Assembly (NCBI RefSeq): GCF_000309385.1
Contig: NZ_JH976537.1
Span: forward strand, 4,698,365-4,762,364
Direction: 5' to 3'
DNA length: 64,000 bases
Origin: Nodosilinea nodulosa PCC 7104
GTDB taxonomy: Bacteria; Cyanobacteriota; Cyanobacteriia; Phormidesmidales; Phormidesmidaceae
The position numbers were made by a program, and so were the translations under genes. Under the pieces are notes generated by a model. The model had not been told where the DNA came from, did no database searches, and saw only the letters and a program-made list of their open reading frames with translations. Numbering within the stretch: the first letter of the stretch is position 1; every line of letters starts with the position of its first letter. Below are positions 35,752 to 44,979 of the stretch, one piece after another.

Positions 35752-38079
35752 ATGGATGCCCTATCGCTGCGCTGGCAGGTGCCCCCGGCCCAGCCTTGCC
35801 CCGATCGCTGGATCAAGGCAGTGGCTGAAGCGATGCCGGGGGCGGGCCGTTGGCTCGCTCAGGTGCTGTGGCAGCGGCAGGTGTGCTCGCTCGAAGGTTT
35901 GGCGGGCTGGCTCAACCCGGCGGCCTACACCCCCACCCCCGCCAGCGAGCTGGCGGATATGGCGATTGCCACCGCCCGCCTGCGGCAGGCGATCGCCCGC
36001 CGCGAGCAGGTGGCGATCTGGGGTGACTTCGATGCCGATGGCGTCACCGCTACCGCTGTGCTGTGGGACGGGCTGGGGCAGCTTATTCCTAAGGGCGATC
36101 GCCTCAGGTACTACATCCCCAACCGCCTGGTGGAGTCCCACGGGCTGTCGCGCCGGGGGCTGGACGACCTGGCGCAGTGGGGGGCCACCCTGGTGGTAAC
36201 CTGCGACACCGGCAGCACCAGCGGCGCCGAAATTGCCTACGCCGGGTCGCTGGGGATGGAGGTGATTGTGACCGATCACCACACTCTGCCTGGGGAAGAT
36301 ATTGGTGCGATCGCCCTGATCAACCCCCGCCGTCTGCCGCTGGAGCATCCCCTGGCGACCCTGTCGGGGGTGGCGGTGGCCTATAAGCTGCTGGAAGGCC
36401 TGTATGACTCCCTCGATGGGCGCCCCCCCCTGCCCCTAGAGCATGTGCTCGATCTGGTCGCCATTGGCCTGATTGCCGATCTGGTCGAACTGCGGGGGGA
36501 CTGCCGCTACCTGGCCCAGGTAGGGTTGGCGCGGCTGCAAACCCAAACTCAGCCCCACCCGCCCTACTGCCGACCGGGGCTGGCCGAGCTGCTGACGCTG
36601 TGTAAGGCGACGGGCGATCGCCCCACCGATATTTCCTTTGGGCTGGGGCCGCGCATCAACGCCGTCAGCCGCATTCACGGCGATGCCAGCCTCTGCGTAG
36701 AGCTGCTGACCAGCCAGGAGCGCGATCGCACCAAAACCCTTGCCTACCAGACCGAGCTGGCCAATACCCGCCGCAAAGCCCTCCAGCGCGACCTCTACGA
36801 TCAGGTGATGGCGCGGGTGGCCCAGGTTGATCTGGCCACGACCCGCTGCCTGGTGCTGGCCGATGAGCAGTGGCCAGCGGGCATTTTAGGCCTGGTTGCA
36901 GGGCAGGTGGCCCAGGCCCTGGGGCGACCGACAATTCTGCTGCGCATTGACCCGCCCGCCGCAGACGGCGGGCCTCGGCTGGCGCGGGGGTCGGCCCGAT
37001 CGGTGGCGGGGCTGGATCTATACCAGCTGTTTCGGGCTCAGGCGAATCTGCTGATCGGCTTTGGGGGCCACCCCCTGGCGGCGGGACTGACCCTGCCAGT
37101 GGAGCATATCGAGGTGCTGGCGGCGGCGCTAAACCGCATGGTGCGCGAGCAGTTGGGGGGCGCTCAGGCTCCTCAGCCAGCGCTTGCGATCGATCTCGCC
37201 GTCACCGTGGCCGGCCTGGGCCAACCCCTGTTTCGAGAGCTCAAGGGGCTAGAACCCTGCGGTATGGGCAACCCGGTGCCCAAGCTGCTGATTCGCAACG
37301 CCTGGTTTCAGAACGTTTTTCACCGCAAGCTGCGCGATCGCCAGAACAAAGCCGTAGGATTCATCAGAACTGAATTTGAGCTGTGGGATGACGGCGCCCA
37401 GGCGGGCTTTCCCGGCGAGTGGTGGGGCCACTACCGCGACGAGCTGCCCCAGGGGCGCTGCGACGTGGTGGTAGAGCTAGACTTCAACGCCTACAAACGC
37501 TGCTACCACGTCAAGCTGGTGGATGTGCGTCCAGTGCCGAGCCAATCAGCCGGGTCAGACCCGTCGCGTCAGGCTCCGGCCATGGCTAGCCCTGCCCTGG
37601 CCACCCCCATTTTGGACTGGCGGCAGAGGGTTCCCACCGGGTCAGAGACGGTTCTGCGGGTAGAGCAGACGCCGCTGCGGTGGAGCGATTGGCAGGCCTG
37701 GCAGCGGCAGGCGGCCCAGACCGGACTGCCGCTGGCCCTGGCTTTTTCTGGGCAGACCGACTATCCAGCCCCGGCGGCGGTGTGGCAAGAACTGGTGGGC
37801 ATCGCCAAGTATCTGGCCCGCACCGAGGCCGCCGTGACGCGATCGCAGCTGGCAGATCGGCTGCACCTGTCCTCCACCAGCCTGCCCCTAGGCTTGGCCG
37901 CCCTGGAAACCGCCGGCTTCAAGATCACCTGCCCGGATGAGAACAGGCTCGTGATGCGGTCTGACCCAGATCCGGCTGTGCCCGACTCAGAGCTAGTGCA
38001 GCATTTTTTAGACGTACTGCAAGAGGAGCAGTTTCGCCGCCGCTACTTTGCCCAGGTACCGGTGACGGCCCTTTCCTGA
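35752..38079 (+). CDS. recJ: Single-stranded-DNA-specific exonuclease RecJ
   Basis: DHH-family 5'-3' ssDNA exonuclease of recombination and repair. VAIWGDFDADGVTATAVLW (motif I, D-x-D), VVTCDTGSTSGAEIAYA (motif II), and VIVTDHHTLP (DHH motif III) are intact; LTLPVEH is preceded by the DHHA1 glycine motif IGFGGHPLAAG. A ~200-residue C-terminal extension ends in a winged-helix-like segment (TRSQLADRLHLSSTSLPLGL) seen in cyanobacterial RecJ. 775 residues from ATG at 35752. Confidence 0.92.
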   Translation: MDALSLRWQVPPAQPCPDRWIKAVAEAMPGAGRWLAQVLWQRQVCSLEGLAGWLNPAAYTPTPASELADMAIATARLRQAIARREQVAIWGDFDADGVTATAVLWDGLGQLIPKGDRLRYYIPNRLVESHGLSRRGLDDLAQWGATLVVTCDTGSTSGAEIAYAGSLGMEVIVTDHHTLPGEDIGAIALINPRRLPLEHPLATLSGVAVAYKLLEGLYDSLDGRPPLPLEHVLDLVAIGLIADLVELRGDCRYLAQVGLARLQTQTQPHPPYCRPGLAELLTLCKATGDRPTDISFGLGPRINAVSRIHGDASLCVELLTSQERDRTKTLAYQTELANTRRKALQRDLYDQVMARVAQVDLATTRCLVLADEQWPAGILGLVAGQVAQALGRPTILLRIDPPAADGGPRLARGSARSVAGLDLYQLFRAQANLLIGFGGHPLAAGLTLPVEHIEVLAAALNRMVREQLGGAQAPQPALAIDLAVTVAGLGQPLFRELKGLEPCGMGNPVPKLLIRNAWFQNVFHRKLRDRQNKAVGFIRTEFELWDDGAQAGFPGEWWGHYRDELPQGRCDVVVELDFNAYKRCYHVKLVDVRPVPSQSAGSDPSRQAPAMASPALATPILDWRQRVPTGSETVLRVEQTPLRWSDWQAWQRQAAQTGLPLALAFSGQTDYPAPAAVWQELVGIAKYLARTEAAVTRSQLADRLHLSSTSLPLGLAALETAGFKITCPDENRLVMRSDPDPAVPDSELVQHFLDVLQEEQFRRRYFAQVPVTALS

Positions 38080-38113
38080 TAGGGTGAGCACTGCCCATCC
38101 AAAAAACCTCGCC

Positions 38114-38845
38114 ATGGCCGCCGACTGGTTCTATCCGTTTCCGCCCCTGATTGAGGGCACGCTGCTGTCGCGCTACAAGCGGTTTTTTGCCGACATTGAG
38201 CTAGAAACGGGGGAGGTGATTACCGCCCACTGCCCCAACACCGGACCGATGACGGGGGTCTGCCACATCGGCGGCCGCGTGCTGGTCTCCCACAGCTCCG
38301 ACCCCAAGCGCAAGCTGGCCTATACCTGGGAGCTGGCGGAGGTACGCGATACGGTGCCCACCTGGGCCGGGGTAAATACGGCTTTGCCCAACCGAGTAGT
38401 GAAATCGCTGCTAGAAGCGCGGCAAATTCCAGAACTGGGGGAGTATGTCACCATTCGCCCCGAGGTGCGCTACGGTGGCGACGGTAAAAGCCGGATTGAC
38501 TTTGTGATTTCTGGGGACGAGAACGCGATCGCTACCTACATTGAGGTCAAAAACACCACCTGGGCCAAGGGCACCCTGGCCCTCTTCCCGGATACGGTGA
38601 CCACGCGCGGCCAAAAGCACCTGAAGGAGCTGACAGCGCTGATTCCTGCCGCCCAGTCGGTGATGCTGTACTTCATCAACCGGGGCGACTGCACCGATTT
38701 TGCCCCCGGCGACGCGGCTGACCCTACCTACGGGCTGCTGCTGCGAGAGGCGATGCTCAAGGGTGTGAAAGTGCTGCCCTGCCGCTTTGAAGTCACTCCA
38801 GCAGGAATCCGGTATTTGGGATTGGCGAATTTGAGGCTGGATTGA
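38114..38845 (+). CDS. sfsA: SfsA family protein
   Basis: SfsA (sugar fermentation stimulation) family: an N-terminal OB-fold and a C-terminal nuclease-like domain. LIEGTLLSRYKRFFADIEL, TAHCPNTGPMTG, SRIDFVIS, YIEVKNTTWAKG (E-x-K of the nuclease core) and FPDTVTTRGQKHLKEL are all present. ATG at 38114 is preferred on family length; a GTG at 38084 would start 4 bp after the recJ stop. About 243 residues. Likely co-transcribed with recJ. Confidence 0.9.
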   Translation: MAADWFYPFPPLIEGTLLSRYKRFFADIELETGEVITAHCPNTGPMTGVCHIGGRVLVSHSSDPKRKLAYTWELAEVRDTVPTWAGVNTALPNRVVKSLLEARQIPELGEYVTIRPEVRYGGDGKSRIDFVISGDENAIATYIEVKNTTWAKGTLALFPDTVTTRGQKHLKELTALIPAAQSVMLYFINRGDCTDFAPGDAADPTYGLLLREAMLKGVKVLPCRFEVTPAGIRYLGLANLRLD

Positions 38846-38886
38846 GTTAGCTGAGGTTGCAGAGATTTTCCAGGACCTGAACCCCA

Positions 38887-39708
38887 CTAACGGGCTGAAT
38901 AGGTGAGCGATCGCAGGGCAAAGTGGGGCAGCGCCAGCATGCGCCGCCAGCGCCAGGGCTCTTTGTAGAGTCGGTAGAGCCATTCCAGATGGTTGTCGCA
39001 CATCCACTGGGGAGCGCGAGACTTTACCCCGGCCCAGATGTCAAAGCTTCCCCCCACGCCGATCCAAATGCTGTCGGGGCAGAGATAGCGGTGGTCACGA
39101 ATCCACAGCTCCTGGCGAGGTACCCCCATGCCGACAAAAATAACGCTGGGCTGAAGCTGCCCTAGACGACGCGCAAACTCGGGCTGCTCCTCTGGGCTGA
39201 GGTAGCCGTGCTGGGTGCCCACTACCCTGAGGCCAGCTATCTGGCGCTGCCAGTACATCGCGGCGCGATCGGCCACGCCGGGCACACCGCCGTACATAAA
39301 TATTGTTTCCTGCGTTGACAGGCGCTTGAGCACCGTGGCGGCTAGCTCAATGCCCGGAGTCCGCGCTATGCGCTGCCCCCTGGTGCGAAAATAGAGCACC
39401 ACCCCAGCCCCGTCGGGAATGACCAGTTCGGCCTTGAGAATGACCTGGCGCAGGGCAGGGTTTTGGTCGGCCTGCATGGCCATTTCGGCGTTGAGGGTAA
39501 CCACATGGGCACCCCGCCCCTGGCGATATTGATCTATCAACCAGCCAGCGTAGTCGGCTCGCCAGTGCACGGGCAAACCCATCACTCTCAAGATTTCTGG
39601 GGTATTTGACCGATCTGCCAACACCATGCGACCTTTCCCGATGCTCGTGTTTATTTCTCTGGGTTTCCCCTTAGGCGCTGTAAGCACCAGAGCTAGACAG
39701 TCTGACAT
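38887..39708 (-). CDS. WecG/TagA/CpsF glycosyltransferase (GT26)
   Basis: GT26 enzyme, the family of UDP-N-acetylmannosaminuronate and N-acetylmannosamine transferases acting on polyprenyl-linked acceptors. VVTLNAEMAMQADQNPALR, LVIPDGAGVV (the catalytic Asp), FMYGGVPGVA, GYLSPEE and FVGMGVPRQELWI are hallmarks. 273 residues; M28 (MVLADRS) is an alternative start. It lies 111 nt downstream of cpcF on the same strand but is functionally unrelated to phycobilisomes. Confidence 0.85.
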   Translation of the reverse strand: MSDCLALVLTAPKGKPREINTSIGKGRMVLADRSNTPEILRVMGLPVHWRADYAGWLIDQYRQGRGAHVVTLNAEMAMQADQNPALRQVILKAELVIPDGAGVVLYFRTRGQRIARTPGIELAATVLKRLSTQETIFMYGGVPGVADRAAMYWQRQIAGLRVVGTQHGYLSPEEQPEFARRLGQLQPSVIFVGMGVPRQELWIRDHRYLCPDSIWIGVGGSFDIWAGVKSRAPQWMCDNHLEWLYRLYKEPWRWRRMLALPHFALRSLTYSAR

Positions 39709-39819
39709 GCGAAAGCTCGCAGGCCGCTATCCCTGTACCCTAGTACGCGCATTAACCATAGAGACCATACCTCGAAATTGAGGCAATGTGTTGCATTTCT
39801 CAACATCGAAATACGGGCT

Positions 39820-40491
39820 TTAACGGGGTGCCTCCAGGCTGTCTAAGGCGAGGCGGGCGCGGGCCTGAACCGCAGGAACATCATCCTGCTGGAAGACCTG
39901 AAGTAGGGAGGCAAGGATTGTCGATCGATGGGCTTCAGGGTCTATTAGGTTAGGCGCCAGGGCATGAAGCCCGGCCACAGCCGCGTAGCGAACGATCCAC
40001 TCTGGGTCGACGGTGGCGTTGGTCAAGACCTCCACCACTTCCCTTTGAGCAGCGGCTGCCTGCTCAGACGCCAGCAGCGTCCAGTCGATGGTGCCTAGCC
40101 CGCGAGCGGCGGCGCGACGCACGCTGAGGGCGAAGTCTCCCTTGGCCGTGTCGAGCAGCACCGGCAGAGCTCGGGGGTCGCCAATTAGGGCCACGGCGCG
40201 AATGGCCCAGGCCCGAGCCCCATAGTTGTAGCCGTCGATCTGCTCAAGCAGGGCTGGCACGGCGGCACTCCCCAGAGAGGCCAACCCATCCACGGCGGCT
40301 ACGGCGGCGCCAGGGTTGTTGTAGCCCAGGACTGTGATAAGGGTGGGAATGGCGGCGGCGTCTTGGGCCGCCGCAAGACGATTGACCGCGACTACCATGG
40401 CACCCTTAGAGTCGGCGGCTTCAACGGCCCGAATTAGCTCTGATAGTGTCGCGCCCACGCTGCTGTTAGCTTGCTCTATAACATTAACCAT
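39820..40491 (-). CDS. cpcF: Phycocyanin alpha lyase subunit CpcF
   Basis: HEAT-like-repeat subunit of the CpcE/CpcF heterodimer that attaches phycocyanobilin to Cys84 of CpcA. Start at 40491 (MVNVIEQANSSVGATLSELI) fits CpcF; the in-frame codon at 40536 is rejected. Repeats are visible as AIPTLITVLGYNNPGAAVAAVDGL and similar units. Residues DPRALPVLLDTA and WIVRYAAVAGL are typical. About 223 residues. Last gene of the cpc operon. Confidence 0.9.
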   Translation of the reverse strand: MVNVIEQANSSVGATLSELIRAVEAADSKGAMVVAVNRLAAAQDAAAIPTLITVLGYNNPGAAVAAVDGLASLGSAAVPALLEQIDGYNYGARAWAIRAVALIGDPRALPVLLDTAKGDFALSVRRAAARGLGTIDWTLLASEQAAAAQREVVEVLTNATVDPEWIVRYAAVAGLHALAPNLIDPEAHRSTILASLLQVFQQDDVPAVQARARLALDSLEAPR

Positions 40492-40669
40492 AGTGACTGA
40501 TTGAGACTCGCAAAGGGCAATTGTGCCCTGGAGCAAACACGGCGCATTCCCTGGGCCAGTTTGCTTCCGGAAAACCTAAGCCCACACCTGGCGTTCTAAC
40601 GTACTCCCCACCGAGCGCACCCGCCGCAACAGGCTGACGGGACCAACCTGACAGAGGTAGCCTTCGGCA

Positions 40670-41503
40670 CTACAAAAGCTCATCCATTAGGGCCAAGACC
40701 TGGCGGGCCTCGTCGGTTAGCGCCGCCGCCGGAAATCCGGACTGCTTCAAATGCGATTGCAGCACGCCTTGCAGGGCAATGAGCTTGAGGCTGTTTTCGG
40801 CTAGGGTAGCGGCAATGGGTTGGGCGGCGGGCAGGTAGCCGATCGCACCCAAATCCATCATGGCCGATCGCCGCAGCTGCAAGTTGGGCTCTTGCAGGCG
40901 CTGCACCAGGCGATCGCAGTAGCTTGCCTCCCCGGTGAGCTGGTAGAGGGCGCGGGCGGCAGCATTTTGCACCTGGGGCACCTCGTGGGCTAAGAACGGG
41001 GTAATCTCTGCGATCGCGTCGGTAGCGCCCAGGGTACCCAGGGCCTCTAAAACAGCATTGTAGGGCTGTACCAGGTGGGGCTTGTCGGGCACCGCAACGG
41101 CGGCGGCAACGCCTCCGTCCAGCAACGCCCGCAAGGGTGAAACAGCCCGGACATCCCCCAGGGATTCTAGAGCCTGGGCAGCGGATTCGCGCACGTAATA
41201 GTCGGCGCAGTCTAGGCACCGAATCAGCGCCGGAACAACGGTGCGATCGCCCAGCTTGCCCAGTGCCCTAGCCGCATTGCGCCGCAGGGGATACCCCCCG
41301 TCGGGGGCGCGATCGCTCTCGTCTTCTAGCGCTAATACCAGCGCCTCAACTGCCTCAGGCTCGGCCACGCGAAAGCGACCCAGCCACCAGGCGGCATAGT
41401 AGCGTAGTCCCGTATCAACGGTCTGGCGCAGGTTCTCAATCGCCTGCTCCACTGTTAATGAAGCTCCCTCGGCGTTGACTAGCTGCTGTGGCTCCTGTTC
41501 CAT
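40670..41503 (-). CDS. cpcE: Phycocyanin alpha lyase subunit CpcE
   Basis: Larger HEAT-repeat subunit of the CpcE/F bilin lyase. LTVEQAIENLRQTVDTGLRY and YYAAWWLGRFRV at the N-terminus and YYVRESAAQALESLGD are CpcE hallmarks; PYNAVLEALGTLGA and LRRSAMMDLGAIGYL follow. 277 residues, normal for CpcE. Between cpcD and cpcF on the minus strand, with a 178-nt gap before cpcF. Confidence 0.92.
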   Translation of the reverse strand: MEQEPQQLVNAEGASLTVEQAIENLRQTVDTGLRYYAAWWLGRFRVAEPEAVEALVLALEDESDRAPDGGYPLRRNAARALGKLGDRTVVPALIRCLDCADYYVRESAAQALESLGDVRAVSPLRALLDGGVAAAVAVPDKPHLVQPYNAVLEALGTLGATDAIAEITPFLAHEVPQVQNAAARALYQLTGEASYCDRLVQRLQEPNLQLRRSAMMDLGAIGYLPAAQPIAATLAENSLKLIALQGVLQSHLKQSGFPAAALTDEARQVLALMDELL

Positions 41504-41550
41504 ACCTCAGTGCGTCACCTCAGTGCGTCTCCAGCGCTGATCCTGGCAGC

Positions 41551-41787
41551 CTAGTCGGCGGACAGGGGCTGAATACTGACGATCTTGCCGCCCATGCGGG
41601 TAATCCGCTGCATTTCTTCGTTCATGCGGCTGTAGGGCACCTTGATGAAGGTGCTACCGCTCTGGCGGATGGGATAGTTGTTGTTGTCGGTGGTCTCGTT
41701 TTGACGCAGCCCCTCGACTTCATAGAGGAAGACCCGATTGCCGGCGGGGGAGGTGGTCTGGCTACCAAAGGCGTTTTGAGCGAGCAT
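41551..41787 (-). CDS. cpcD: Phycocyanin rod-capping linker CpcD
   Basis: Small rod-terminating linker (~78 residues). ATG at 41787 (MLAQNAFGSQ) follows AGGAGA at good spacing; the codon at 41811 is upstream of that site. The CpcD fold is visible from RVFLYEVEGLRQ to FIKVPYSRMNEEMQRITRMG and ends in a G-G-K-I-V-S-I strand. It caps the distal end of phycocyanin rods. Confidence 0.92.
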   Translation of the reverse strand: MLAQNAFGSQTTSPAGNRVFLYEVEGLRQNETTDNNNYPIRQSGSTFIKVPYSRMNEEMQRITRMGGKIVSIQPLSAD

Positions 41788-41829
41788 AGGAAACTCTCCT
41801 GGTCGTTGCAAAATCTTGAGTGCGGTGCC

Positions 41830-41864
41830 TAGGCAGGGTACCCTCCAGGGGCATCCCCTGCCTA
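41830..41864 (-). promoter_or_regulatory. Hairpin between cpcC and cpcD
   Basis: Perfect 9-bp arms TAGGCAGGG (41830-41838) and CCCTGCCTA (41856-41864) in the 86-nt gap between the second linker gene and cpcD. It may stabilise upstream mRNA or attenuate transcription. Confidence 0.5.
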
Positions 41865-41873
41865 AACTCGAAT

Positions 41874-42746
41874 TTACATGCTGGCGGGGGTAACGCTGGT
41901 CACCTTGCCACCCATGGCGTTGATCTGCTGCAGCTTGGCCGACAGCTTCTCGTAGGGCACCAGATAGGAGGTGTTGATGCGCCGTACTTTGGGATAGCGG
42001 GGCAGGTTAGCGCCCATTACCTCAATCCGGTAAACCCGGCTGTCGCTGCCGTAGGGGGTGGACCCACCCAGGGCCTGGCTGGGGGTAGCCAGCTTGTTGG
42101 CCTGAGACGACCAACCCGCAGCGGAGCTGGTGGGGCTAATGATCGACGATGAGGTGTTGCGGCCCAGCTCTCCGGCGAGGCGAGACTTTTTGCCGCCGGC
42201 CTGGGAGGTATCGCTGGTGGCGTAGCCCCGATACATTTGAAACATGCGGGTGAAGCCCACCGAGCGCTGACCAGCCTGGTAGACAAAGCTGCGATAGTAG
42301 GGCACCACATTGTCGCCAAAGTTGGCCTGGTACTCTTCGCTGTCGATGAAGGAGTCAACGTCAGCATCGTAGCCCTGGGTTTCGTAGCGATCGAGGTGCT
42401 CAACTACTTCAGATTCGTCGTAGACGGCGCGGCCCAGCAGGTGCTTGGTGTGCAGTTCAATGACGCGGGTCTGGAAGTTGCCGTAGAAAAACTTTTCTTT
42501 GTAAAGCTCGGACTTGGCCACCGCGCGGACAAAGTCACGCACGCTGATGTAGCCATTCTTCAACAGCGACTCGGCACCAACCAGGCGCTCCGATTTCATC
42601 AGATAGTCGTTGCCGAGCAGCTGGCGATATACGGCCCGAATCACTACTTCAGCATCGTCTGGAGACCAGTTGGCACGTAGCTCTATGGGCAAAGTTTCGT
42701 CGTACGCAGCGGTCCCCAGCCGGGATGCTGCCGTTGTAATAGGCAC
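41874..42746 (-). CDS. cpcC: Phycocyanin rod linker (CpcC type, second)
   Basis: 290-residue rod linker joining phycocyanin hexamers. The N-terminal PBS_linker domain (~20-150) has [52 protein letters not shown] and [15 protein letters not shown] Ser-rich hinge then leads to a CpcD-like C-terminal domain ([19 protein letters not shown] to the last G-G-K-V). Fourth gene of the operon, corresponding in position to cpcC1 of other cyanobacteria. Confidence 0.9.
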   Translation of the reverse strand: MPITTAASRLGTAAYDETLPIELRANWSPDDAEVVIRAVYRQLLGNDYLMKSERLVGAESLLKNGYISVRDFVRAVAKSELYKEKFFYGNFQTRVIELHTKHLLGRAVYDESEVVEHLDRYETQGYDADVDSFIDSEEYQANFGDNVVPYYRSFVYQAGQRSVGFTRMFQMYRGYATSDTSQAGGKKSRLAGELGRNTSSSIISPTSSAAGWSSQANKLATPSQALGGSTPYGSDSRVYRIEVMGANLPRYPKVRRINTSYLVPYEKLSAKLQQINAMGGKVTSVTPASM

Positions 42747-42844
42747 AGGATTATCCTCCTTATCAACACAGTGAGGTTGAGCTCAATCAACCCGTCAAAA
42801 CAAAAACTGGCGCAGTACCCAAGGCCAGCCTCACCTAAAGCGGA

Positions 42845-42872
42845 GCCACCTGGGGCCGTAGCCCGAGGTGAC
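42845..42872 (-). promoter_or_regulatory. Strong hairpin between the two linker genes
   Basis: gccacctggggc and gcccgaggtgac pair around a CGTA loop with one mismatch and one wobble. It sits in the 204-nt gap between the two cpcC genes. No T-run follows, so processing or mRNA stabilisation is more likely than termination. Confidence 0.5.
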
Positions 42873-42950
42873 CCTACCCCAGTGAGATAACCGTTGCAGC
42901 CTCAGCTAAGAGACCAAGCACTCCGCCAGAGAGGGTATTTAAGCCACTGC

Positions 42951-43769
42951 CTAAACCAGGTCGACGTTAGTCACCCGGCCGCCGGCGCGGTTAATTTGCT
43001 GGAGCTTGCGAGACAGCTGCTCGTAGGGCACCAAAAACTCGGTGCAGGTGCGTCGGACCTGAGGGCGACCTGGCACCGTGGCCTGGTTGACCCGTACCCG
43101 GTAGAGCTTCTCGCGATCGCCACCCGACCCGCCGACGATGGCGGCTCCGGTAGCTCCGCTGCCCACGGGCGACGCAGAGTTTTTAGCAATTTCAGATACC
43201 AGCTGCGCGCGCATGCCGCCGCTCTGAACGCGATCGCTGGTGCCGTAGCCTCGATAAAGCTGAAAGAAGCGGGAAAACCCGACCGTCTTTTGACTGCGCT
43301 GGGTGAGGTAGCCGCAGTAGCTGGGCACCACATTGTCCCCAAACTTGTCGCGGTACTCTTGGGAATCAAGGTACGAATTGATTTCCGCTGCGTAGCCTTG
43401 GGTGTTATAGAGGTCGGTGTGAAAGGCGATTTCGTCCTGGCCGTAGGGCGCCCGGCCCAGCAGGTGCTTATAGTTCAGCTCGATAAAACGATTCTGCGGC
43501 CCGCTCAGGAAAAACTTATCCCGATACAAGTCTGACAGGGCCAAGGCCCGGACAAAATCACGAACTGAAATTTCTCCCTGCCGGAGCAAAGACTCGGCGC
43601 TGGTATTGCGCTCACTGGCCATAATGTACTGGTTGCCAAAGACTTGACGGTAAGCAGCACGAATGACTGCTTCCACATCGTCTTCAACCCAGTTTGGCCG
43701 TAGCTCTACCCGCATCGACTCGCTATAGGGCGAAACGCCAAGGCGTCCCGCCGCAGTAGTTACTGCCAT
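42951..43769 (-). CDS. cpcC: Phycocyanin rod linker (CpcC type, first)
   Basis: 272-residue rod linker. ATG at 43769 follows a near-perfect AGGAGG; the longer frame starting at 43817 has no such site. PBS_linker domain: [65 protein letters not shown]. Short hinge, then a CpcD-like domain ([19 protein letters not shown]). Third gene of the operon, in the position of cpcC2. Similar in layout to the next linker but clearly diverged, so the two occupy different rod levels. Confidence 0.9.
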   Translation of the reverse strand: MAVTTAAGRLGVSPYSESMRVELRPNWVEDDVEAVIRAAYRQVFGNQYIMASERNTSAESLLRQGEISVRDFVRALALSDLYRDKFFLSGPQNRFIELNYKHLLGRAPYGQDEIAFHTDLYNTQGYAAEINSYLDSQEYRDKFGDNVVPSYCGYLTQRSQKTVGFSRFFQLYRGYGTSDRVQSGGMRAQLVSEIAKNSASPVGSGATGAAIVGGSGGDREKLYRVRVNQATVPGRPQVRRTCTEFLVPYEQLSRKLQQINRAGGRVTNVDLV

Positions 43770-43802
43770 GGTTGCCTCCTTGGGCGTGTATAGATACAAC
43801 AA

Positions 43803-43861
43803 TGCCCGGAGCAGCAAACAATCGCTAACAATGCGCTAACAACTGTCTGCCCCTCCGGGCA
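43803..43861 (-). promoter_or_regulatory. Long hairpin after cpcA
   Basis: Perfect 9-bp arms TGCCCGGAG (43803-43811) and CTCCGGGCA (43853-43861) enclose 41 nt. It begins 10 nt after the cpcA stop and ends 33 nt before the linker start. Structures at this place in other cpc operons yield abundant short cpcBA transcripts, and the same role is inferred here. Confidence 0.6.
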
Positions 43862-43871
43862 AATGGCCAAA

Positions 43872-44360
43872 CTAGCTTAGAGCGTTGATGGCGTAGTCGA
43901 TGTAGGAGTTAGCTTCGGTAGCTGCATCACCAGACAGACCGTGGTTAGCTTTGATGTGCTTCAGAGCTTCCACGTACCAGCTGGGAGACAGTTCAAAGGT
44001 GCTGTTGATTTCGTCTAGACCAGCGACCAGGTACTCATCCATAGGACCAGTGCCACCAGCTACGCAGCAGTAGGTGACCATGCGGAGGTAGTAACCAATG
44101 TCACGGGCGCACTTGCTCTTGCCACGCTCGTCAGAAGCGTAGTTAGCCCCCTGCATTTGGGTGGTGTAGGGGAACTTGTTGTAAACGGCTTGAGCAGCAC
44201 TGCTGACGAGGGAGTCAGACTTGTTGGTCAGAGCCTTAGCAGCTTCTAGACCAGCGGTGGCTTGACGTAGACGACCAAAAGCAACTTGTAGCTCAGAAGC
44301 GCTCAGAAAACGACCTTGAGAATCAGCTGCTGCAACAGCTTCGGTTAATGGGGTTTTCAT
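43872..44360 (-). CDS. cpcA: C-phycocyanin alpha subunit
   Basis: 162 residues, exact family length. Globin-like phycobiliprotein with the single chromophore Cys84 in [38 protein letters not shown] is the canonical start. Pairs with CpcB into (alpha-beta)6 discs of phycobilisome rods. The chromophore is attached by CpcE/F, encoded in the same operon. Codon use is highly biased compared with neighbours, consistent with very high expression. Confidence 0.98.
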   Translation of the reverse strand: MKTPLTEAVAAADSQGRFLSASELQVAFGRLRQATAGLEAAKALTNKSDSLVSSAAQAVYNKFPYTTQMQGANYASDERGKSKCARDIGYYLRMVTYCCVAGGTGPMDEYLVAGLDEINSTFELSPSWYVEALKHIKANHGLSGDAATEANSYIDYAINALS

Positions 44361-44460
44361 AGTCTTAAGGTTCTCCTTTAATTGTCTTCACAGCAAATGA
44401 ACGAGTAATGAGAATCAAGCCCAACGGCTCGACTCAAGCGTGGTTCAATTTAGGCTGAAC

Positions 44461-44979
44461 CTAAGCAACAGCTGAAGCAGCCAGGTCGAAGTAGCTGCCG
44501 ATCTCAGAGTAGAGGGAGCTGCAATCGCCTTGGGTGATGCCGTTGGTGTCAGAAACGATACCAATAGCAGCAGCCTTCATTTTCTCAACACCAGCGGCTA
44601 CAGACGCGCCGGGGGTGCCCAGAGCAACGTAGGTTTCACGCAGGCCGTTCAGGCAGCGATCGTTGAGAACGCTGGCATCACCGGTGAAGGTTGCGTAGGT
44701 AACGTAGCGCAGGATGATTTCCATGTCGCGCAGGCAAGCAGCCATACGACGGTTGGTGTAAGCGTTGCCGCCGGGAGCGATCAGCTGAGGCTGTTCGGCA
44801 AACAGAGCGCGGGCAGCGTCAGATACGATCTTAGAAGCGCTGCCGGTCATGCGGTTAACAGCATCAATGCGCTTCAAACCGTCGCCGGTAACACGGGACA
44901 GAGCGTCTAACTGGTCGTTAGACAGGAAATCGCCGCGTGCGTCGGCCTGAGAAACAACCTTGGTGTATGCGTCAAACAT
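44461..44979 (-). CDS. cpcB: C-phycocyanin beta subunit
   Basis: 172 residues. [20 protein letters not shown] start; Cys82 ([11 protein letters not shown]) and Cys153 ([11 protein letters not shown]) are both present, as is Asn72, the residue that is methylated in this family. Preceded by AGGAGA 7 nt before the ATG. First gene of the minus-strand cpc operon; its long 5' leader runs to the divergent cpcS gene. Confidence 0.98.
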   Translation of the reverse strand: MFDAYTKVVSQADARGDFLSNDQLDALSRVTGDGLKRIDAVNRMTGSASKIVSDAARALFAEQPQLIAPGGNAYTNRRMAACLRDMEIILRYVTYATFTGDASVLNDRCLNGLRETYVALGTPGASVAAGVEKMKAAAIGIVSDTNGITQGDCSSLYSEIGSYFDLAASAVA

